A DNA stretch of 10,897 nucleotides from Desulfovibrio oxyclinae DSM 11498 (GTDB lineage Bacteria; Desulfobacterota; Desulfovibrionia; Desulfovibrionales; Desulfovibrionaceae). The stretch spans positions 66,239 to 77,135 of the forward strand of contig NZ_AQXE01000011.1 of assembly GCF_000375485.1 (NCBI RefSeq), given 5' to 3'. Position 1 is the first letter of the stretch; each line of letters starts with the position of its first letter. This document shows, one piece after another, positions 1 through 5,567 of this stretch. The position numbers were made by a program, and so were the translations under genes. Under the pieces are notes generated by a model. That model searched no databases. It was not told where the DNA came from and worked only from the letters and a program-made list of their open reading frames with translations.

Positions 1-118
1 TCATCCCCCTTGTAGAAATCCTGACCGCACGGCACGACCAGCCGTCCGGTAATCCCAGACGAGTCGTACAAGAAAAGTCCCGCTCAAGGCCAAGTCGGCC
101 CGGCGGTTGGAGATATTC
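1..118. other. Unassigned left edge; possible partial or decayed coding DNA
   Basis: No reading frame here can be assigned with confidence. On the minus strand, a frame opening at a TTG at 69-71 and running off the left edge reads like real protein (YDSSGITGRLVVPCGQDFYK) and ends most codons in G or C. It has no convincing ribosome binding site, and a TGA lies just before it at 84-86. A second minus frame gives a complete 39-residue ORF (ATG at 119-121, stop at 1-3). A plus-strand frame entering from outside stops at 120-122, overlapping the next gene's ATG, which would fit translational coupling, but its product looks unremarkable. A frameshifted or truncated divergent gene is possible. The flanking sequence to the left would settle it. 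Confidence 0.25.
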
Positions 119-466
119 ATGAAAGCTCAAGAAGCACTGCAACACTTTCGGGGCAAGGAAAAGTACAACTGCGCTCAGGCGGTCCTCAAGGCTTTTCAGC
201 ATGAAGCGGGCATCCCCGAAGGCGCAGTCAAGGCTGCCTCCGGAGCCGGTGGCGGCAAAGCCGAAGGCGGACTCTGCGGCGCGCTTTTCGCCGCCGGCGT
301 CATATTGGGTAAAAAGGAAACCAATGACGTTCAGGAAGCCTTTGCCCAAAAGGCCGGTTCAGTCCTTTGCAAACAGATTCGTTCCCTCAAACGCATCTCC
401 TGCCGGGACTGTGTCTCCCTCAGCGCACAACTGACCCAGCGCCGCATGGAAGACAGCCCTTCTTAA
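119..466 (+). CDS. C_GCAxxG_C_C family small cysteine-rich protein
   Basis: This encodes a 115-residue protein of the C_GCAxxG_C_C (TIGR01909-type) family. The family is common in anaerobes and thought to be redox-active or metal-binding, with no established reaction. Visible marks are C18 in YNCAQAV, a glycine-rich run leading into GGLCGAL with C53, C84 in the LCKQ stretch, and a final C95-x-x-C98 pair in SCRDC. There is no signal peptide and no long hydrophobic segment, so it should be cytoplasmic. I chose the ATG at 119 over the in-frame TTG at 107 because GGAG at 109-112 lies 6 bases before that ATG, and the family normally begins with a short helix ahead of the first cysteine. It converges with the DUF1538 operon, and the 467-600 gap holds the transcription stops. 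The family call is secure; the function is unknown. Confidence 0.85.
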   Translation: MKAQEALQHFRGKEKYNCAQAVLKAFQHEAGIPEGAVKAASGAGGGKAEGGLCGALFAAGVILGKKETNDVQEAFAQKAGSVLCKQIRSLKRISCRDCVSLSAQLTQRRMEDSPS

Positions 467-482
467 GCACCTATCCGATCAA

Positions 483-517
483 TTTTACTAAAAAAACGCC
501 GCTTCGGGCTAGTAAAA
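483..517. terminator. Inverted repeat with T-run, possible terminator (mainly minus strand)
   Basis: Arms TTTTACTA (483-490) and TAGTAAAA (510-517) are perfectly complementary. Between them is a small GC-rich core (CCGCTTCGG). Read on the minus strand, that core is followed by seven T residues (complement of 490-496), the form of an intrinsic terminator. It lies beyond the stronger hairpin at 526-556, so it may be a backup stop for the minus-strand operon or act on both strands. On the plus strand it starts 17 bases after the cysteine-protein gene but lacks a good T-run. Confidence 0.4.
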
Positions 518-525
518 CAGCAAAA

Positions 526-556
526 CGGGCCCGACCGACAATGTCGCTCGGGCCCG
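526..556 (-). terminator. Intrinsic terminator of the DUF1538/PII/CBS operon
   Basis: A strong hairpin is formed by CGGGCCCGA (526-534) and TCGGGCCCG (548-556). After one C-C mismatch, the stem continues for four more pairs (536-539 with 543-546) around a 3-base AAT loop. On the minus strand the stem is followed directly by TTTTGCTGTTTT, a broken T-tract. This places termination about 45 bases after the stop codon of the zinc-ribbon gene. On the plus strand no T-tract follows, so it is assigned to the minus strand. Confidence 0.75.
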
Positions 557-600
557 CTCCACAAATATACACGCACACAAGCAGGTGCTGCCGGCTTGGA

Positions 601-768
601 TCAGGAATTCCTACCGCGTCCGCTGCTGGGCGGGATGTCGGCCCCGCAGTTGCGGCACCTCACCGTATCATGCTTCTGCGAATCACCCACCGCCTGCTTG
701 TGGCGGCACTTCGGGCATATCCGCACCTTATTGAGCAGCGAATTGATCGCAACGAAGAATCCCCACAT
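601..768 (-). CDS. Small zinc-ribbon protein (55 aa)
   Basis: This short gene encodes a 55-residue protein whose core is a four-cysteine zinc ribbon: C18-P-K-C21, then 16 residues, then C38-R-N-C41-G. The N-terminus (MWGFFVAINSLLNKV) is fairly hydrophobic and may form an amphipathic or membrane-contacting helix. The C-tail is short and basic (SSGRGRNS). The ATG at 766-768 follows GGAGG (772-776 on the plus coordinates) with close spacing. The gene begins 11 bases after the CBS gene stops and is the last gene before the 526-556 terminator, so it belongs to the same operon. What it binds is not evident. A zinc-bound adaptor, a nucleic-acid-binding protein or a partner of the membrane proteins are all possible. 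The reading frame, ribosome binding site and paired CxxC motifs make it very likely real. Confidence 0.8.
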   Translation of the reverse strand: MWGFFVAINSLLNKVRICPKCRHKQAVGDSQKHDTVRCRNCGADIPPSSGRGRNS

Positions 769-779
769 CCATCCTCCAG

Positions 780-1175
780 CTACAGGAGCTCGTGTTCCAG
801 AATGAGGGAGTCGAGCGTGACCATGCCGACGATCTCGCCCATGTGCTCCACCGGAGCGCGATGAATCTTCATACGATGAATCAGCCTCGTGGCGTAGCGG
901 ATGTCCATCACCGCGGGGACGGTGATGACCGGCTTGGTCATTATTTCATAGACGCTCACGTCCTCGGCGTCCTGACCGGGAACAAGCACGCCTTCCACGA
1001 TGTCCATGATGGTTATGATGCCCCAGGCATCATCTTCGTGCCGGCGCTCCACCAGAAGCTCGGAGACCTGTTCCTGCCGCATCTTGTCTGCGGCCATTTT
1101 GACGGTCGCCATGCCATCGATGCTCAGGATTTCCGAATGCATCACGTCCCGGACGCGAACTATGGACTGTTTCAT
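780..1175 (-). CDS. Paired CBS-domain protein (131 aa)
   Basis: The protein is a free-standing Bateman module with two CBS domains at about residues 8-65 and 74-131 and nothing else. Such modules bind adenosine nucleotides (AMP, ATP, SAM or similar) and change the activity of a partner. CBS1 shows the usual core, DVMHSEILSI then SELLV then GIITIMDIV, with T55 and D58 in the normal T-x-x-D ribose-phosphate position. CBS2 has IMTKPVITV then GEIVGMVTLDSL; here the acidic residue is displaced (T120-L-D122-S), so the second site may be weak or empty. The ATG at 1173-1175 follows GGGAG with about 8 bases of spacing. It starts 27 bases after the PII-like gene and 11 bases before the zinc-ribbon gene. 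Context suggests it senses energy charge for the DUF1538 pair. That link is inference. Confidence 0.92.
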   Translation of the reverse strand: MKQSIVRVRDVMHSEILSIDGMATVKMAADKMRQEQVSELLVERRHEDDAWGIITIMDIVEGVLVPGQDAEDVSVYEIMTKPVITVPAVMDIRYATRLIHRMKIHRAPVEHMGEIVGMVTLDSLILEHELL

Positions 1176-1202
1176 TATGTCAACTCCCTGAAATGCTGGT
1201 TT

Positions 1203-1550
1203 CTAGAAATATTTCTCGCGGACTTCTTCCTTGAAACGCTCGATCTGGCTCTCCATACCGATGACCTTTTCAATGGGAACCACAAACGCGATACCTGTGC
1301 CCGGCTTCTGGAACTCACCGGCGGTACGGATGGCCTCCAGAACGGGATTGACGAGGTGTTCCTCGATCAGAAAGAAGACGATATCGGTCTGATCTTCCAG
1401 CGTCAGCCCGAAAAAGGTCTTGGCCTCGCGCATCCCCGTTCCGCGGGCGGAAATGATCGTCGCCCCAGTGGCGCCCGCCTCCTTGGCCGCATCCACGATG
1501 GGATCGGTCTTGTGCGTCTTGACCGGGGCGAAAATAGCTTTGAATTTCAT
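1203..1550 (-). CDS. PII-like signalling protein (115 aa)
   Basis: The protein is a small member of the PII/GlnB superfamily, whose trimers bind ATP/ADP and dock on membrane transporters or enzymes. Evidence is the ferredoxin-like start (MKFKAIFAPVKTHKTDPIVD), a helix AAKEAGATGATIISARG leading into the T-loop, and a C-terminal PGTGIAFVVPIEKVIG (83-98). That last motif matches the canonical nucleotide-contacting GxGxIFVxPVExxxxI segment. The T-loop (about 37-54, GTGMREAKTFFGLTLEDQ) is short and has no tyrosine at the uridylylation position, so GlnD-type control is unlikely and this is not GlnB or GlnK proper. The ATG at 1548-1550 follows AAGGA by 8 bases, and the gene begins 4 bases after the upstream DUF1538 gene stops, which implies translational coupling. 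It most likely gates the adjacent membrane proteins, by analogy with GlnK-AmtB and SbtB-SbtA. Confidence 0.88.
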   Translation of the reverse strand: MKFKAIFAPVKTHKTDPIVDAAKEAGATGATIISARGTGMREAKTFFGLTLEDQTDIVFFLIEEHLVNPVLEAIRTAGEFQKPGTGIAFVVPIEKVIGMESQIERFKEEVREKYF

Positions 1551-1554
1551 GACA

Positions 1555-2334
1555 TCATTCCTTTCGCGTTTTTGCTCTGGCTCGCATATTCAACAGATGC
1601 GCCATCTGCGCGTACCCCATGACGGCAATTATCGGGAAAAGGCTGGCGAATGCAATCAGCCCGAAACCGTCCAGCGCGGGGTTGCGCCCCGGAACGGCTT
1701 CCGAAAGTCCGAGACCAAGCGCCGCCACGAGCGGCACGGTTACAGTGGACGTCGTCACGCCACCGGAGTCGTACGCAATGGCAATAATTTTCTTGGGTGT
1801 GAAGAATGTCATCACCACCACTGCAACATACCCGCAAAGTATGTAAAGGGAAAGGGGCGTGCCGGTGACGATCCGATATGCCCCCAGCGTAATGCCTACC
1901 GCCACGCCAATGGCAACGGTGATCCGCAATCCCCACTGGCTGATGCTGCCGCCGGACACCTCGCTGGCCTTCAACGCCACAGCCAAAAGGGATGGCTCGG
2001 CAATGGTGGTGGAGAAGCCGATCATGGCGGCAAACAGGTAGACCCACAAATAGGCCGTCCAGTCCGACTGGGCTTCCACTCCGCCTATGAGAAAATCCGG
2101 AGCGGTCAACTGCGCGACCATGGCTTTACCCACAGGAAACAGCGCCTTTTCAAGTCCTATAAGGAAAAGGGCCAGTCCGAGCACCACGTACACACCGCCC
2201 ATAATCACCCTCGGCAAATGCGGGATGGGTTGGCGGATGACGAATATCTGAAAGACGAGAATCAGTCCGAGGATCGGCAGCGTATCGCGTACCGTGGCCA
2301 GAAAGACCGATCCGAAATCAATGAAAAAATCCAT
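1555..2334 (-). CDS. DUF1538 family membrane protein, copy B (259 aa)
   Basis: The protein is a polytopic inner-membrane protein of the DUF1538 family (putative permease, substrate unknown). Hydrophobic stretches lie near residues 19-35, 44-60, 95-112, 136-154, 162-180, 196-212 and 223-242, so about seven membrane passes. Conserved blocks shared with its neighbour are an RQP-x-P near 34-38, FSTTIAEPSLLAVA (107-120), AYDSGGVTTSTVTVP (187-201) and LDGFGLIAFASLFP (221-234). The polar threonine/serine and glycine-rich block inside an otherwise hydrophobic region looks like a substrate- or ion-binding loop. The C-tail is basic (RARAKTRKE). The ATG at 2332-2334 follows GGAAG by 5 bases and 13 bases after copy A stops. 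Adjacent PII-like and CBS genes suggest a regulated transporter, and the two copies may pair as a heterodimer. Confidence 0.88.
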   Translation of the reverse strand: MDFFIDFGSVFLATVRDTLPILGLILVFQIFVIRQPIPHLPRVIMGGVYVVLGLALFLIGLEKALFPVGKAMVAQLTAPDFLIGGVEAQSDWTAYLWVYLFAAMIGFSTTIAEPSLLAVALKASEVSGGSISQWGLRITVAIGVAVGITLGAYRIVTGTPLSLYILCGYVAVVVMTFFTPKKIIAIAYDSGGVTTSTVTVPLVAALGLGLSEAVPGRNPALDGFGLIAFASLFPIIAVMGYAQMAHLLNMRARAKTRKE

Positions 2335-2347
2335 ACGGCTTCCAGGC

Positions 2348-3100
2348 TTAGAAGATTATGAGGCCGTACCCCATCACGAAGATCATGGGCAGCAGGCTCG
2401 CCAGCGCCACGAGTCCGAAACCGTCCAGCAGCGGGCTGCGCCCCCTGATGATGGAGGCCAGCCCCACGCCGAGCGCCGCCACCAGCGGCACCGTCACCGT
2501 GGAGGTTGTCACCCCGCCTGCGTCATAGGCGACACCGATAATCTCTTCGGGCGCGACAATGGTCATCAGCATCACGAGGACATAGCCACTTATAATCACC
2601 AGAGAAATCGACCAGCCTCGTATTATTCGAAGAACACCGATCAGGATGGCCACGCCCACCGAGAGAGCCACGGACAGCCGCAGTCCCATGGCGTAGCTGT
2701 CCATGGAAGACTGTCCGGCATCGATGAGATTTGCAGTGGCGGCGATGCTCGCAGCCTCAGCGGCCACGGCGATCAGCGCTGGCTCTGCCACGGTGGTGCA
2801 AAAGCCAAGCAGAAAGGCGAACGTCAGAATCCAGAACAGACTCCCCTTTCTCGCAAGCGAGCGCGCCAGATTCTCCCCGATGGGAAACAGGCCCATTTCG
2901 AGCCCCTGCACGAAAAGCGCAAGCCCGACGAGGACCAACAGACTGCCGAAGGCCACTTCCCCGAGATTCGGGAAAGGCTGCCTGAGCACAACCGCCTGAA
3001 AGAAGACCACGACAAGAATGATGGGAAGCATGTCCTTGAGCGAGCTCCAGAGCTTGCCCAGAACAACCTTCGCAATTCGATCAAGAGTTTGAACCTTCAT
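2348..3100 (-). CDS. DUF1538 family membrane protein, copy A (250 aa)
   Basis: This is the first gene of the operon and a paralogue of copy B. From the ATG at 3100 it is 250 residues with a basic, non-membrane start (MKVQTLDRIAKVVLGKLW) and about seven hydrophobic segments. Matching blocks are LRQPFPNLG (39-47), CTTVAEPALIAVA (101-113), AYDAGGVTTSTVTVP (191-205) and LDGFGLVALASLLPM (225-239). The frame stays open to an ATG at 3169, which would add 23 residues. I prefer 3100 because it aligns with the start of copy B and the extra piece (GHFFCKVAKKAELPNI) looks unlike a membrane-protein leader. Neither start has a good ribosome binding site, so this choice is uncertain. Copy A differs in having a longer helical linker (AAEAASIAATANLIDAGQ, 113-130). 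Confidence 0.85.
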   Translation of the reverse strand: MKVQTLDRIAKVVLGKLWSSLKDMLPIILVVVFFQAVVLRQPFPNLGEVAFGSLLVLVGLALFVQGLEMGLFPIGENLARSLARKGSLFWILTFAFLLGFCTTVAEPALIAVAAEAASIAATANLIDAGQSSMDSYAMGLRLSVALSVGVAILIGVLRIIRGWSISLVIISGYVLVMLMTIVAPEEIIGVAYDAGGVTTSTVTVPLVAALGVGLASIIRGRSPLLDGFGLVALASLLPMIFVMGYGLIIF

Positions 3101-3392
3101 AATATTGGGTAGTTCCGCCTTTTTCGCAACCTTGCAAAAGAAATGTCCCAAGTCAAAGGTTCTTTGCATATTCGTGCATATTTATCACGGGATTGGATGT
3201 TCGAATACGTGCTAGCAAAAGAAAAACAACGTGAAGACTAAAACGCATTATCTATTAGCAGGCAACCGCGACGGAGGTCTGCGCCAGAATGGTAAACAGG
3301 CTGACACGTTACTTGCGGGTGAAGAAGGGATGGCTAGAAAACAAGTTGACGAGTGGTCACGCGATAAGGATCAAACGTGAAACGAAAAACAT
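3101..3392. other. Intergenic transition zone, no convincing gene
   Basis: This gap lies between the start of the DUF1538 operon and the end of the glycan operon, both on the minus strand, so it should carry the DUF1538 promoter. I see no clear -35/-10 pair. Two short plus-strand ORFs exist. One has a GTG start at 3231 and stops at 3378-3380 (49 codons, a hydrophilic product with LLAGNRDGGLRQNGKQADT near its start). The other is 39 codons from the ATG at 3289, with GGAGG at 3273-3277 but 11 bases of spacing, and runs into the end of the glycosyltransferase gene. Neither product is recognisable. The stretch also marks the change from GC-rich to AT-richer DNA. It could hold remnants of a gene lost when the glycan locus was acquired. 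Confidence 0.4.
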
Positions 3393-4490
3393 TTATGAGG
3401 CTCTATGAAGAGCCTTGTCAATAGATGATTCCCAAAATGACATCACAGTCGGCAGCGAAAAACGCTCTGTCACATTTTGCGCACGAAAAGCGAAAGTCTC
3501 TCTCATCTGTGAATCACTCATTAAAGCATCCATCGCACCAGCTAAAGCGGAAACATCTTCACAAGGGACAATCAAACCATCATAGCCATGATGCACAATA
3601 TCCTTCACAGCACCACATTCTGTCGAAATCACAGCGACACCAGAAGCCATGGCCTCACATAACGCGTTAGGGAACCCTTCATAAGAAGAAGGAAGCACAA
3701 AAAGTTCTGTCTGCTGAAGACAATTGGCTACATTAACAATCTGTCCTGTAAAATGAACCCGGTCATTAAGACCGAGCGAAGAAACCAACTGCTTTAAAAA
3801 AAGATTCAACGGCCCGTCACCAACAAGAGCCAAATGCCAACTCTCATGACGGGATGCAATTTGACTGAACGCTTTGATTAACCTCGAATGCCCCTTCTCA
3901 GCCGATTGACGACCAATGGAAGTTATCAAGGGACTTGGCAAGGATACATTCTCACCGCCTGGATGCGGCGCAGAAACAGGGTTCGCTATTATATCAATTT
4001 TATTACTTAATCGTCTCGGGAAGAATTGCTTAGCATTTGAGCTCTGTACAACAATCCTATCAGCCAGAGGATAGGTCAAAGACCTTAGTTTTCCCCACAC
4101 CTTACCTATGTCATGCTTCCATGGATCACTTCTTTCAGATATCAGGACAGGGTAACCAGCCCCCAAAAGACTCAGGAGCAAACGAACATTAACAGTATCC
4201 ACAAAGCTAATCACAACGTCTGGATTTATATTTCGAATAGCACGACGTAGTACAATGCTTCTTTTTAGGTTGTTGACAACAGACTGCAATAAGTTCTGCG
4301 AAGGCCACAAGAGTGACAAATTCTGCACCGACACACTCTCATGCAAAGGATAAAATGAATCATTTATTTCACTGAAAGTAACTATACTTATGGAATGCTC
4401 ACAGGACGCAGCCCAATGATTAGCCATTGTACAAACCACACGTTCTGCGCCACCAGCATCCAATGAAGATATTACAAAAACAATATTCAC
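3393..4490 (-). CDS. Family 4 glycosyltransferase (365 aa)
   Basis: The protein is a retaining GT-B fold glycosyltransferase of family GT4, which moves a sugar from a nucleotide donor to a growing glycan at the cytoplasmic membrane face. The N-terminal acceptor domain opens with MNIVFVISSLDAGGAERVV, including the GGAERVV signature. The donor domain shows SIGRQSAEKG (191-200), LVGDGP (222-227) and the EX7E pair E271-GFPNALC-E279, then MASGVAVIST. Length is normal for GT4. The start codon is GTG (4488-4490) preceded by GGATG. It is the last gene of the operon, 119 bases after the GT2 gene, and a terminator hairpin overlaps its stop codon. Sugar specificity cannot be read from sequence. Confidence 0.93.
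   Translation of the reverse strand: MNIVFVISSLDAGGAERVVCTMANHWAASCEHSISIVTFSEINDSFYPLHESVSVQNLSLLWPSQNLLQSVVNNLKRSIVLRRAIRNINPDVVISFVDTVNVRLLLSLLGAGYPVLISERSDPWKHDIGKVWGKLRSLTYPLADRIVVQSSNAKQFFPRRLSNKIDIIANPVSAPHPGGENVSLPSPLITSIGRQSAEKGHSRLIKAFSQIASRHESWHLALVGDGPLNLFLKQLVSSLGLNDRVHFTGQIVNVANCLQQTELFVLPSSYEGFPNALCEAMASGVAVISTECGAVKDIVHHGYDGLIVPCEDVSALAGAMDALMSDSQMRETFAFRAQNVTERFSLPTVMSFWESSIDKALHRAS
3398..3415 (-). terminator. Hairpin overlapping the 3' end of the GT4 gene
   Basis: AGGCTCT (3398-3404) and AGAGCCT (3409-3415) form a perfect 7-bp stem with a 4-base loop, made from the last codons of the glycosyltransferase gene just before the stop at 3393-3395. On the minus strand a T5 run (in ATGTTTTTCG) begins 8 bases past the stem. 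This fits a modest intrinsic terminator closing the glycan operon. The distance to the T-run is longer than ideal. Confidence 0.5.
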
Positions 4491-4609
4491 AAATCATCCA
4501 CAGAGCCAAAAATTGAAAACACGGAAAATTAAGTTGTATTTTTTATAGTAGGTCTGGCAGCAGCAAAGACACAGCGTCAAGTACTTATTAAATACTCCAC
4601 AAGACTCTT
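4491..4609. other. 119-base AT-rich spacer inside the glycan operon
   Basis: This is the only long gap in an operon whose other junctions visible here are 25 bases or less, or overlaps. It contains no ORF of note. It holds AT-rich runs such as TATTTTTTATA and a small near-palindrome GTACTTATTAAATAC around 4581-4595. It could carry an internal promoter or processing site for the GT4 gene, or be scar DNA from gene rearrangement. Nothing decisive is visible. Confidence 0.35.
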
Positions 4610-5542
4610 CTAAAAATGCAGCCTTTTAATCAAAAATGCAACGCTCATTCTCACGGTACGAGCGTAATCATGCTGCAACATTTTAAGCCAATAACGAAAA
4701 GCTGAGAAACGGCGTCCATGCAGACGGGAAAGGGTCAAGGCTTCTTCAAACTGATGAAAGATGTGTTTTCTAATGATGGATGAATACTTCTTGTTAAAAT
4801 AACCATCAAGCTCAACAAGAAAGCTTGTTTTGCGTTCATTGACTGCGATCAACTCTTCAAAAGGTTTCTTGGCAATTGTCTTAGTTATTCCTGCTGGATG
4901 CTGTCGGTAAACTGCCATCACATCATCCATAAAATATATATCTCCAAAAGTAGCAAGCCAAATCAGCAAGGCATGGTCACGAGATACGGTGGTGTAAAAC
5001 CAACTGGGAAGAGTCTTTGGATTCCTGAAAAGAAGCGAAGCAGTGAAATTACAAGGAAAGCAAGCCAAAACATCTTCAAGCGCAACCCTTTTCTTGCAAA
5101 AGATATTGCCTTGAACAAAATTCTGACCTTCCATTCCATCAAAAATCACTGCTTGACTATGTATAGCCACGGAAAGGTGAAGATCAGACTCAAGAAGCTC
5201 TACTTGCTTTATAAGCTTACGAGGATCTGTCCAGTAATCGTCACCTTCACACATGGCGACATACTTCACTCCCGACGAGAAACATTTGTCATATAGACTC
5301 TCAACAATTTTACCTTTTGTGTTCTCCTCAGACATCAGCAAGTAAATACGATCAGGGTGCTGCTCCTTGTATTTCTGACATATCTCCCGAGTACCATCAG
5401 TAGAACCGTCGTCAGACAAAAAAATCTTAACAGGAAACTCCCCTCGCTGCATCAAGACTCCGTCAAGAGCATGAGAAATATAGTTGGCTTGATTATACGT
5501 TCCCATAATCACACCAACAAAAGGGGCAGTCACATCAGACAC
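4610..5542 (-). CDS. Family 2 glycosyltransferase (310 aa)
   Basis: The protein is an inverting GT-A glycosyltransferase of family GT2 that would add one sugar from an NDP donor during glycan assembly. The start VGVIMGTYNQANYISHAL is the classic nucleotide-binding strand and loop. SDDGSTDGT at 43-51 is the first acidic motif, and EGDDYW at 99-104 is the metal-binding DxD-type motif followed by the acceptor-side aromatic. A Q-x-H-P stretch (YRQHPAGIT) sits in the C-terminal part, as in many O-antigen GT2 enzymes. There is no C-terminal membrane helix, so it is likely peripheral. The start codon is GTG (5540-5542): an in-frame TAA lies two codons upstream and the next Met is inside the catalytic fold. 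GGGATGGG upstream can act as the ribosome binding site. It follows the propeller gene by 25 bases. Confidence 0.93.
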   Translation of the reverse strand: MSDVTAPFVGVIMGTYNQANYISHALDGVLMQRGEFPVKIFLSDDGSTDGTREICQKYKEQHPDRIYLLMSEENTKGKIVESLYDKCFSSGVKYVAMCEGDDYWTDPRKLIKQVELLESDLHLSVAIHSQAVIFDGMEGQNFVQGNIFCKKRVALEDVLACFPCNFTASLLFRNPKTLPSWFYTTVSRDHALLIWLATFGDIYFMDDVMAVYRQHPAGITKTIAKKPFEELIAVNERKTSFLVELDGYFNKKYSSIIRKHIFHQFEEALTLSRLHGRRFSAFRYWLKMLQHDYARTVRMSVAFLIKRLHF

Positions 5543-5567
5543 AGATTAACCCATCCCGAACTAGCAA

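Noticed and set aside
596..805. Plus-strand ORF over the zinc-ribbon gene
   Set aside because: The minus strand has a ribosome binding site, paired CxxC motifs and operon context; the plus frame has none of these.
792..1622. 276-codon plus-strand ORF opposite the CBS and PII-like genes
   Set aside because: It is the antisense shadow of two well-recognised GC-rich genes; its product is rich in His and Asp with no family signature.
1420..2361. 313-codon plus-strand ORF opposite DUF1538 copy B
   Set aside because: Antisense shadow: low-complexity, His/Arg/Gly-rich product, while the minus strand gives a conserved membrane protein.
2294..3112. 272-codon plus-strand ORF opposite DUF1538 copy A
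   Set aside because: Same shadow effect; the product is a charged, low-complexity string and overlaps the previous shadow ORF.
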